Shown here: positions 6,806 through 12,138 of the stretch, one piece after another
Layout: the number at the start of each line of letters is the position of its first letter
Numbering within the stretch: the first letter of the stretch is position 1
Source of the DNA: Alphaproteobacteria bacterium
GTDB lineage: Bacteria; Pseudomonadota; Alphaproteobacteria; Rickettsiales; UBA1997
NCBI GenBank assembly: GCA_016869695.1
Contig: VGDN01000019.1
Location: forward strand, 1-12,138
Direction: 5' to 3'
DNA length: 12,138 nucleotides
Translations under genes and position numbers: made by a program
The notes under the pieces: model-generated
The model's input: only the letters and a program-made list of their open reading frames with translations
What the model was told of the DNA's origin: nothing
Databases searched by the model: none

Positions 6806-8022
6806 TGTCTGCAAACCCCTAAAACCTCCTCCACCCTACCCTCCCAGAACTGCTGGATTACAAAGTTGGGATGAAAATTTTTCATTACATCGTAATCCAA
6901 ATCGCAAGGAAACTCGTTGATGTAAAGGCTCTGCGAAAAATGTTCGGATACAAAATCGGCTAGATTACCAAAGAAGGAGTCCTTGTAAACAAAGAGCCGT
7001 GGCAAGTTTTTATTTTCATTCACAAAAAATTGCGGTTTGTGAAAAGGCAGTTGTGTTGCACGTTCATGCGCTTGCAAGCGGAATTTTCTTTGTAAGTCGT
7101 AATCGATGTTAGTGGCATTAACGCCCATGATGTCAGCAATGTCGCCGCGGATTTGTTGATCCTGACGATCAATAAAATCCTGTCGTAAATGCGGTTTTAG
7201 AACCTGTTTCCAATCTCGCTGCGATGAGTCGGAAATGGCGGATTTACGAGCACCGCACCGCAGCGTATTAGACATACGCGAGGAGCGGAGCACAGGAAAT
7301 CCGCCATTTCCGGCCATCGCAGGTAGAGATTGAAAACAGGTTCTCTCTCCCAGCCTCTTCATGATCTCTACGTAGGCATAATGCGCACCGCGACGGTTCC
7401 AATGTGTATCAGTTTGGTGATAAATAATCTCGTGTTTTTTTGCTGAAATTAGCGTTGGGCGCAAATCTAAAACCGGAAAATCTGGGTGGGATTTTTTTAG
7501 CGCCGCCAAGAATTTATCGATGCGGTGAGTGGTGCCAGACTTAATGTAATCCGGCAAGAATTCTGGGTAAATCGTGGTCTTGTCCGGCACAATGATAAGC
7601 AAGTAGTGTATGTTCTGCGCGCGCGCCTTCTGCCAATTTTGGTAAAAAGATTTTACGCCGCGCGCAACTAACTCATCCCCCAACGGTGCCTTACCCTGTA
7701 CATCAAGCAAAGAATCGCGATTGTCAAAATACAACCAACCCTCTCGGCCAAAGACGGCGCGTGAGTCAGGAGACTCGTTGAAAACGCGATCCATCAACAA
7801 GGCATTGAGGAAAATAAGGCTTTTACGCGTGCCATAATTGTCATCGAAGAACTTCTCAAAATTTCTGTGATAGTCGTGAGACCATACAAATTCAGGCTTG
7901 GCGACCGGCAATCTTTTTTCGAACAACTCCTTTACCGGCGAAAAATGAAAGATGGCATCAAGTGTTGGGATTAATAGAATCAAGGTGAAAGCGATGGTTA
8001 TGAATCTGTTGTGGAGCTTCAT
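6802..8022 (-). CDS. AlgJ/AlgX-like SGNH-fold polysaccharide acetylation protein with an in-frame palindromic insert
   Basis: Predicted periplasm-facing partner of the MBOAT protein, which takes acetyl groups exported through the membrane and places them on a surface polysaccharide. The protein is 406 residues. Residues 7-25 form an N-terminal signal anchor. The family segment FGREGWLYFDNRDSLLDVQG lies at 91-110. The SGNH catalytic elements are Asp205-Thr-His207 (HQTDTHWNRRGAHYAY) and Ser349 (VYKDSFFGNL). Residues 227-275 are encoded by the 146-bp palindrome at 7199-7344. Without them the protein is about 357 residues and the flanks read continuously (EIMKRLGE to KPHLRQDF). The insert lies between the two catalytic blocks, presumably in a surface loop. 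ATG at 8022 shares one base with the MBOAT stop (TAATG), and the TGA stop overlaps the nadE ATG, so all three are translationally coupled. Confidence 0.85.
   Translation of the reverse strand: MKLHNRFITIAFTLILLIPTLDAIFHFSPVKELFEKRLPVAKPEFVWSHDYHRNFEKFFDDNYGTRKSLIFLNALLMDRVFNESPDSRAVFGREGWLYFDNRDSLLDVQGKAPLGDELVARGVKSFYQNWQKARAQNIHYLLIIVPDKTTIYPEFLPDYIKSGTTHRIDKFLAALKKSHPDFPVLDLRPTLISAKKHEIIYHQTDTHWNRRGAHYAYVEIMKRLGERTCFQSLPAMAGNGGFPVLRSSRMSNTLRCGARKSAISDSSQRDWKQVLKPHLRQDFIDRQDQQIRGDIADIMGVNATNIDYDLQRKFRLQAHERATQLPFHKPQFFVNENKNLPRLFVYKDSFFGNLADFVSEHFSQSLYINEFPCDLDYDVMKNFHPNFVIQQFWEGRVEEVLGVCRQ
7199..7344. repeat. 146-bp palindromic element inserted in frame in the SGNH gene
   Basis: The left arm (7199-7245) and right arm (7297-7344) are near-perfect inverted copies. 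From the outside in they share AGAACCTGTTT, CAATCTC, CTGCGATG and CGGAAATGGCGGATTT, with only small mismatches and indels. The loop (7246-7296) holds a secondary hairpin GCGTAT-TAGAC-ATACGC at 7263-7279. Read on the gene strand, the element is open throughout and adds 49 codons. Its core CGTATGT-CTA-ATACGCT matches the core of the element at 9328-9477. No obvious target duplication was seen, and it carries no transposase, so it would be non-autonomous. Confidence 0.85.
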
Positions 8023-9551
8023 TAAAACTGAAAATAAATGAATGGATTGTGAGTTGTGGCGGAGAGGCGAATCACTGCCAGCACCAGAACCACAAGCAAA
8101 AACAAGTCTAAGATCAGTAGAAAATTCTTGTTTAAGCGGATCAGTTTTAGCGAAATATTTTTTACTAGCGGCGAAAAACCGAGCAGCGCTAGACCCAGAG
8201 CCATCCAGGCGAAATGCGAAGTGATGAGACGCAAAACATGAATCGAAATTTCAGCATCGGCAAAGAAAAACATTTTGTGTAAGTAGCCTGCGGCATGCGC
8301 CAAATCTGGGCTACGGAAAAACACCCATCCAATCATCACCACCATCATAACGTAAAAAGGTGTCAGACACTTTAGTGTCTGACACTTTAGTGTCTGACAC
8401 CATGGACTGCTTTCAATCATCAAAAACACACCGTGAAACATCCCCCAAATCACGAAGTTCCAACTGGCGCCGTGCCACAAACCGCAAAGGAAAAAGACTA
8501 AAACGAGATTAAAATATTGGCGCGGAAGAGGGACGCGATTGCCACCGAGCGAAATGTAAACATAGTCGCGGAACCAGGCGGAGAGCGAGATGTGCCAGCG
8601 CCGCCAAAATTCACGGATTGAGCAAGAGATGTAGGGGTAGTTAAAATTTTCAGGAAAGCGAAAGCCAAAAACCCGCGCTAGTCCTAGCGCCATGTCCGAG
8701 TAGCCAGAAAAATCGAAGTAGATTTGTAGTGTGTAGCAGATGATTCCAATCCAGGCTAGTTCTGTACTCATCTCACTTCCGGATAAGGCAAAAATCGCAT
8801 CAGCAACTTCGCCAAGAGGATTAGCGATGATCACTTTTTTACCTAAACCAATGATGAAGCGGCGGATGCCGTAAGCGACAAAGAACCACGAATAGCGCCG
8901 CTTTGTTAGATATCTTTCGATGAAGTTGTAACGCACAATCGGCCCAGCAACTAGCTGCGGAAAGAAGGCGATGTAGAGGGCGAGATCAAAAATATTTTTC
9001 TGCGGCGTACATTTTTGGCGGTAGATGTCGACGAGGTAGGAGATGGCGTGGAAGGTGAAAAATGAGATGCCGATGGGTAGATGGATTTTGTCTAGATGAA
9101 TCTCGAAGGGCAGGTTTGCGGCAATGAAATTGGCGTATTTGAAGTAGGCGAGGAGTAGGAGATTGAAGGCGATGGCAAGGGAAATTTCCCGTTTTGACTT
9201 GGCGATGCGCAGACCAAAAAAATAATTCGCGACGATTGAGACTAGCAGTAGCACCAAATATTGCGCTTCGCCCCAAGCGTAGAAAATTAGGCTAGCGGCT
9301 AGGAGTAGTGCATTTTTGTAAGTTTTATCAGGTCTTGCGCAAAACCGCTTTTGCAAAGGAATTTTTGCTGTTGTTCGGATGCGAGGAGTGTAAGCGTATC
9401 CAAACATACGTGCGCACCACAGCAGACGAAAACAGCAAAAATTCCAAAGCAAAAGGTAGGTTTTGCGCAAGACCTGACCGAAGGGCAAAAAATACAGCGC
9501 TAGAACCAGCGGCAAGAAAACAAAAAGGAAGATGTTGGAGCTAAAGACCAC
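8022..9551 (-). CDS. MBOAT-family O-acyltransferase, AlgI-like, with two in-frame repeat inserts
   Basis: Polytopic inner-membrane protein that carries acyl (usually acetyl) groups across the membrane for O-acetylation of an exported polysaccharide. The protein is 509 residues. The N-terminus MVFSSNIFLFVFLPLVLALYF is typical of AlgI-type proteins. Family blocks include GISFFTFHAISYLVDIYR, FFPQLVAGPIVRYN, YFDFSGYSDMALGLARVFGF and REFWRRWHISLSAWFRDYVYISLGGNR. The conserved histidine is His360 in LCGLWHGASWNF. The start is GTG at 9551, inside the 3' end of mrp (11-bp overlap), chosen because MVFSS is the family start. Residues 26-75 come from the 150-bp palindrome at 9328-9477, between the first hydrophobic segment and KNALLLAASLIFYAWGE. 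Residues about 385-398 (CQTLKCQTLKCLTP) come from the short repeat at 8354-8401. Removing both gives about 445 residues, near a plain MBOAT protein. It overlaps its SGNH partner by one base. Confidence 0.93.
   Translation of the reverse strand: MVFSSNIFLFVFLPLVLALYFLPFGQVLRKTYLLLWNFCCFRLLWCARMFGYAYTPRIRTTAKIPLQKRFCARPDKTYKNALLLAASLIFYAWGEAQYLVLLLVSIVANYFFGLRIAKSKREISLAIAFNLLLLAYFKYANFIAANLPFEIHLDKIHLPIGISFFTFHAISYLVDIYRQKCTPQKNIFDLALYIAFFPQLVAGPIVRYNFIERYLTKRRYSWFFVAYGIRRFIIGLGKKVIIANPLGEVADAIFALSGSEMSTELAWIGIICYTLQIYFDFSGYSDMALGLARVFGFRFPENFNYPYISCSIREFWRRWHISLSAWFRDYVYISLGGNRVPLPRQYFNLVLVFFLCGLWHGASWNFVIWGMFHGVFLMIESSPWCQTLKCQTLKCLTPFYVMMVVMIGWVFFRSPDLAHAAGYLHKMFFFADAEISIHVLRLITSHFAWMALGLALLGFSPLVKNISLKLIRLNKNFLLILDLFLLVVLVLAVIRLSATTHNPFIYFQF
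8354..8401. repeat. Short REP-like repeat with three GTGTCNGACAC palindromes, in frame in the MBOAT gene
   Basis: After AAAAA (8354-8358) come GGTGTCAGACAC (8359-8370), GTGTCTGACAC (8375-8385) and GTGTCTGACACC (8390-8401), separated by TTTA. Each 11-mer is itself a palindrome around one central base, and the first and last are exact inverse copies over 12 nt. The last two form a 15-bp tandem unit, coding the repeated CQTLK in the protein. The leading AAAAAGG(G/T)GT(T/C)AG(G/A)CAC matches the repeat before metE, so the two belong to one dispersed family, possibly mobilised by a RAYT/Y1-type transposase elsewhere (inference). Confidence 0.8.
9328..9477. repeat. 150-bp palindromic element inserted in frame in the MBOAT gene
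   Basis: The left arm (9328-9377) and right arm (9427-9477) are near-perfect inverted copies: TCAGGTCTTGCGCAAAACC outermost, then TTTTGC and GGAATTTTTGCTG, ending in TTCG, with small mismatches only. The central 49 nt hold a small hairpin CGTAT-CCAAAC-ATACG (9395-9410). The element is exactly 50 codons long, open on the gene strand, and leaves both flanks in frame. Its core CGTATGT-TTGG-ATACGCT on the minus strand matches that of the element at 7199-7344, and in both the CGT ATG triplets are read as Arg-Met. The arms of the two elements are different in sequence. Confidence 0.85.
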
Positions 9552-10296
9552 GAATTATTTCTCGAAAAATTGGTGAAACTGAGTGACTTACCGACTCAGG
9601 CAAATCCTGGATGAAGGGCACATCACCTAAAAATTTAATTCCCATTTTTTCTGCTAAATTCTTTGCACCGTCACGACCGAAAAGATATTTTTTTTCGCCG
9701 GCAATTTCCAGGTACGACATGTTTTGAATCAAACCAAAGATGGGGATTTTTAACTTCGCAAAACAATCGATAGACTTAGTAACGTCAAGCACAGCGAGAC
9801 TTTGCGGAGTTGACACGAGCACCACACCAGCGAGTGGAAATTTTTCGGCGATGCTTAGGTAAACATCTCCCGTGCCTGGTGGCATGTCGATGAACATTAC
9901 ATCAACCTTACGACCATCCGCCTGCCAGTTCACGCTACGAATTAGTTGGTAGAGAATCTTCGTTACCATCGGCCCACGCCACACACCTGCCACACTCGCA
10001 TCAATCAGCGAACCAATCGAAATGCATTTCACGCCACTGCTCATCAGTGGCAAAAGCAGATTATTTTTTTGTTCTGGCTTGTCTTTCAGGCTCATCAAAT
10101 GTGGCACTGACGGTCCATAAATATCAGCATCAACCAGCGCGACACTAAGCCCAGCTTCAGCCGCGGTCACTGCAAGATTACAAGCAATCGTCGACTTCCC
10201 GACGCCACCTTTCGCCGAGGCAATGGCGATGATTTTCGCTACACCCGCGACAGCGGCTGGTTGATTCATAAAGTCAGCTAGGTTTTTCTCAGTCAT
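9541..10296 (-). CDS. mrp: Mrp/ApbC (NBP35-type) P-loop ATPase, iron-sulfur cluster carrier
   Basis: Cytoplasmic ATPase of the Mrp/NBP35 group, which binds and delivers Fe-S clusters to target proteins. The protein is 251 residues. The deviant Walker A is KGGVGKS at 29-35, followed by VDADIYGPSVPHLM and FIDMPPGTGDVYLSIAEKFPL; the family block NMSYLEIAGEKKYLFGRDGAKNLAEKMG lies in the last quarter. The N-terminal DUF59 domain of longer Mrp proteins is absent. The CxxC seen after NMSYF in many members is replaced by LEIAGEKK; alphaproteobacterial relatives often lack it too, so cluster binding would need other ligands. The C-terminus (PESVSHSVSPIFREI) seems shortened, and a 6-bp inverted repeat (CTGAGT 9579-9584, ACTCAG 9594-9599) lies there. 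The ATG at 10296 abuts the ATG of the divergent glycosyltransferase; a second ATG at 10269 is also possible. The gene leads the minus-strand run and overlaps the MBOAT start by 11 bp. Confidence 0.93.
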   Translation of the reverse strand: MTEKNLADFMNQPAAVAGVAKIIAIASAKGGVGKSTIACNLAVTAAEAGLSVALVDADIYGPSVPHLMSLKDKPEQKNNLLLPLMSSGVKCISIGSLIDASVAGVWRGPMVTKILYQLIRSVNWQADGRKVDVMFIDMPPGTGDVYLSIAEKFPLAGVVLVSTPQSLAVLDVTKSIDCFAKLKIPIFGLIQNMSYLEIAGEKKYLFGRDGAKNLAEKMGIKFLGDVPFIQDLPESVSHSVSPIFREIIRGL

Positions 10297-11070
10297 ATGA
10301 AAATTTCCGTAATCATTACCGCCTTCAATGGCGCAAAATATTTGCCGATGGCAATCGAGTCATTCTTGGCGCAGAGCTACGAGAATAAAGAGCTCGTAAT
10401 CATCGACGGCATCTCGAGTGACAGCAGTTTTGACATCATTTCTAACTACCAAAAAAAATTTCCGCAGCTGGTTAAGTGGGTAAAAGAGAAGGATTCTGGC
10501 ATCTCCAATGCGCGCAACATCGCGCTCAAACATGTGACTGGTGACGTCGTTGGTTTTCTTGGTTGCGACGACATTTTGCACAAGAATTTCTTCAGCGAAT
10601 TTGCTTACTACGCCGAGCTAAATCCCGCTTTCGACGTGGCTTACTTCAACAGCTACTGCATCGGATTTTCTAACTCATTTTCTAACAGTGCGACAATTTC
10701 TTTGACCAAGCGTAACCTCATTAAGCATTGCCCCATCGGCTCTGGTGAGTCATTTTACTACCGTCGGGAAATTTTTGCACAGCACCAATTTAACGAGAAA
10801 AATCGCTACTGCATGGATTACGAACTCAACATGGAACTGGCTTCATGCCATACTTACCACTTCTTCCCCATCAACATCACCGCCGTTTTTAATCAAAATA
10901 TCGGCACCAACCAATCATCCGCTAACTCCCTTAAACAAAGGCTAGAAAGCGTTGCGGTACAGCTAAAATATGCGAAAGGAATCCGCGAAAATCTACTCAT
11001 CCTCTGGCACACAAAAAAGCTGGTGTTAAAAAATTTTCCTCTCTTCCTCGAATGTCGTGTTGAGCGTTAG
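10297..11070 (+). CDS. Family 2 glycosyltransferase (GT-A fold)
   Basis: Predicted membrane-associated enzyme adding a sugar from a nucleotide-sugar donor to a growing surface glycan; 257 residues. The N-terminal MKISVIITAFNGAKYLPMAIESFLAQSYENKELVIIDGISSDSS pattern is the classic GT2 donor-binding fold. EKDSGISNARNIALKHVTGD (64-83) follows, then the metal-binding acidic motif FLGCDD with Asp91-Asp92. GSGESFYYRREIF and YCMDYELNM further on fit the acceptor-side region and catalytic base. The sugar and linkage cannot be told. The start is fixed by the family N-terminus, although the ATG directly abuts the divergent mrp start, so its promoter and ribosome site must lie within mrp. The last five codons (CRVER) and the TAG stop fall inside the palindrome at 11053-11115, so the original C-terminus was probably altered. 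It precedes gmd on the same strand. Confidence 0.88.
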   Translation: MKISVIITAFNGAKYLPMAIESFLAQSYENKELVIIDGISSDSSFDIISNYQKKFPQLVKWVKEKDSGISNARNIALKHVTGDVVGFLGCDDILHKNFFSEFAYYAELNPAFDVAYFNSYCIGFSNSFSNSATISLTKRNLIKHCPIGSGESFYYRREIFAQHQFNEKNRYCMDYELNMELASCHTYHFFPINITAVFNQNIGTNQSSANSLKQRLESVAVQLKYAKGIRENLLILWHTKKLVLKNFPLFLECRVER

Positions 11071-11115
11071 CGAAACATCTGACTCGCGATATCCTTCGCT
11101 TCGCTCAGGATGACA
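11053..11115. repeat. Imperfect palindrome at the glycosyltransferase-gmd junction
   Basis: The left arm starts TGTCGTGTTGAGCGTTAGCG at 11053. The right arm, read in reverse complement from 11115, starts TGTCATCCTGAGCGAAGCG. They pair over about 25 nt with several mismatches, and the centre contains ACTCGCGAT. The CCTGAGCGAAGCGAAGGAT arm resembles a dispersed repeat I recall from many bacterial genomes, and is similar in style to the one in nadE. It supplies the final codons and stop of the upstream gene and a spurious in-frame ATG (11110) ahead of gmd. It might also act as a weak terminator or mRNA stabiliser. Confidence 0.7.
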
Positions 11116-11133
11116 AGTCACACAATCCATCAA

Positions 11134-12087
11134 ATGAAAAAGGCACTAATCACCGGCATCACTGGTCAAGACGGCTCTTACTTGTCTGAACTTTTGCTTA
11201 GCAAGGGTTACGAAGTGCACGGTATTATCAGGCGTTCAAGCAGCTTCAACACTGGTCGCATCAACCATATCTTCGACAAAATTAGACTTCATTACGGCGA
11301 CTTGTCCGACGCTTCTTCGATCTCGCGCCTACTCGAAAAAATTGAGCCAGACGAGGTTTACAATCTTGGCGCGCAAAGCCATGTGAAGGTCAGTTTCGAC
11401 GTTCCGGAATACACTACCGACATCGATGCCACCGGTACTTGCCGCCTTTTGGATGCTGTCATAGACACGCGCATCAAAACCAGATTTTACCAAGCATCCT
11501 CCAGTGAAATGTTCGGCAAGGTCCAAGAAATCCCGCAGCGCGAAACAACTCCATTTTACCCACGCAGCCCCTACGCCTGCGCTAAGCTTTACAGCCACTG
11601 GCTCACCATAAACTACCGCGAATCTTACGGAATTTTTGCCTGCAGCGGTATCTTGTTTAACCATGAGTCTCCTCGCCGCGGCCAAACTTTCGTTACTAGA
11701 AAAATCACCCACGGCCTCGCCGAAATCTTGGCAGGAAAAGCGGACAAGATTTACCTCGGGAATCTAGATGCAAAACGCGATTGGGGCTTCGCTGGAGATT
11801 ACGTCGAAGCCATGTGGCTCATGCTCCAACAAGACCAACCGGATGATTACGTCATCGCCACTGGTGAGACTTACTCCGTAAAAGATTTTCTAGAAGAAGC
11901 CTTTGGTTACGTTGGTTTGGATTGGAAAAAATATGTCGAGATCAGCGAAAAATATTTCCGCCCAGCGGAAGTCGATCTGCTAATCGGCGACGCATCTAAG
12001 GCCAAGAAAAAATTGGGTTGGGAACCGAAGGTAAAGTTCAAAGAGCTGGTGCGGATGATGGTGGACGCGGACAGAGGAGCATCATAA
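11134..12087 (+). CDS. gmd: GDP-mannose 4,6-dehydratase
   Basis: Cytoplasmic short-chain dehydrogenase/reductase that turns GDP-D-mannose into GDP-4-keto-6-deoxy-D-mannose, the branch point for GDP-fucose, GDP-rhamnose, GDP-perosamine and related sugars. The NADP-binding GxxGxxG is at 8-14 (GITGQDG), followed by [17 protein letters not shown], characteristic of Gmd. Catalytic blocks are ASSSEMFG (121-128) and Tyr147-xxx-Lys151 in [32 protein letters not shown] and [18 protein letters not shown] are also diagnostic. I place the start at ATG 11134 (317 residues), because the upstream in-frame ATG at 11110 lies in the palindromic repeat and adds eight residues foreign to the family. No clear Shine-Dalgarno sequence precedes either start. 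The protein is somewhat shorter than E. coli Gmd (373) but ends in the usual [13 protein letters not shown] block. Later genes for the final sugar are expected beyond the right edge. Confidence 0.95.
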   Translation: MKKALITGITGQDGSYLSELLLSKGYEVHGIIRRSSSFNTGRINHIFDKIRLHYGDLSDASSISRLLEKIEPDEVYNLGAQSHVKVSFDVPEYTTDIDATGTCRLLDAVIDTRIKTRFYQASSSEMFGKVQEIPQRETTPFYPRSPYACAKLYSHWLTINYRESYGIFACSGILFNHESPRRGQTFVTRKITHGLAEILAGKADKIYLGNLDAKRDWGFAGDYVEAMWLMLQQDQPDDYVIATGETYSVKDFLEEAFGYVGLDWKKYVEISEKYFRPAEVDLLIGDASKAKKKLGWEPKVKFKELVRMMVDADRGAS

Positions 12088-12138
12088 ATCCACTTTTACA
12101 AAGAATTTTTGGTAGTTCTTTTTTAGCAACGCAGCGTA
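12082..12138 (-). CDS. Possible C-terminal end of a convergent gene entering from the right edge
   Basis: Read on the minus strand from the window edge, the frame is open for 18 codons ([18 protein letters not shown]) and stops at TGA 12084-12082, overlapping the gmd stop region by 6 bp. The lysine-rich, amphipathic make-up is protein-like, but so short a stretch cannot prove coding. The alternative is that this is untranslated DNA with a weak terminator for gmd: AAAGAA (12100-12105) can pair with TTCTTT (12116-12121), followed by T residues. Confidence 0.25.
   Translation of the reverse strand, partial: YAALLKKNYQKFFVKVDL

Noticed and set aside
6806..6814. Upstream TTG start for nadE giving MQTMTILK...
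   Set aside because: The ATG at 6805 matches family N-termini and forms a typical ATGA overlap with the previous stop; the TTG would add only three residues.
8354..8401. Possible CRISPR-like direct repeat array
   Set aside because: Units are 11-15 bp with 4-bp TTTA spacers, inside a coding gene; there are no variable spacers and no cas genes.
9579..9599. CTGAGT/ACTCAG inverted repeat near the mrp 3' end as another inserted element
   Set aside because: The stem is only 6 bp and the protein is shortened rather than expanded there, so chance is as likely.
11110..11133. Upstream ATG for gmd giving MTSHTIHQ before MKKALITG
   Set aside because: It lies within or next to the palindromic repeat, and Gmd proteins normally begin at [15 protein letters not shown].
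11329..11712. Minus-strand ORF of 127 codons inside gmd
   Set aside because: It is antisense to well conserved Gmd motifs, and its translation shows no recognisable domain.

Overview
This window looks like chromosomal DNA of a Gram-negative alphaproteobacterium, perhaps from the Rickettsiales/Holosporales side of that class. The clues are a LolC/E lipoprotein-release permease, a thioredoxin-reductase-like ferredoxin-NADP reductase ending in the [10 protein letters not shown] signature, an Mrp ATPase without the CxxC motif, and the wreck of a short ATKxDLKELE coiled-coil gene of a type common in such genomes. This placement is inferred from family features only; no 16S or other marker is present.

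Layout. Positions 1-1917 (minus) hold a ferredoxin-NADP reductase gene followed by the 5' part of lolC, overlapping by 8 bp. Positions 1918-2251 are intergenic and contain a decayed coiled-coil pseudogene and a strong hairpin that ends just before metE. Positions 2252-4516 (plus) are metE, cobalamin-independent methionine synthase. Positions 4525-10296 (minus) are a tightly packed five-gene run read in the order mrp, MBOAT O-acyltransferase (AlgI-like), SGNH-fold acetylation partner (AlgJ/AlgX-like), glutamine-dependent nadE and an azoreductase-like flavoprotein. Neighbours in this run overlap by 1-11 bp or are 1 bp apart. Positions 10297-12087 (plus) hold a family 2 glycosyltransferase and gmd (GDP-mannose 4,6-dehydratase), the likely edge of a surface polysaccharide locus. 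A possible convergent gene enters at the right border.

How the genes work together. The MBOAT protein and its SGNH partner form a classical membrane O-acetylation pair for an exported polysaccharide. The glycosyltransferase and Gmd next door probably help build that glycan from GDP-mannose-derived deoxysugars. MetE, NadE, Mrp, the reductase and LolC are housekeeping functions.

The most striking signal is a set of palindromic repeats, several of which sit inside protein-coding genes without breaking the frame. Two elements of about 146 and 150 bp, with arms of about 47-51 nt and a shared small core hairpin, are inserted in frame into the two adjacent acetylation genes, each adding about 49-50 residues in the same orientation and reading phase. 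A shorter repeat of the AAAAAGG(G/T)GT(T/C)AG(G/A)CAC type occurs once before metE and once in frame within the MBOAT gene. Other palindromes lie in nadE and at the glycosyltransferase-gmd junction. The pattern recalls Rickettsia palindromic elements (RPEs), though I cannot match these sequences to a named family.
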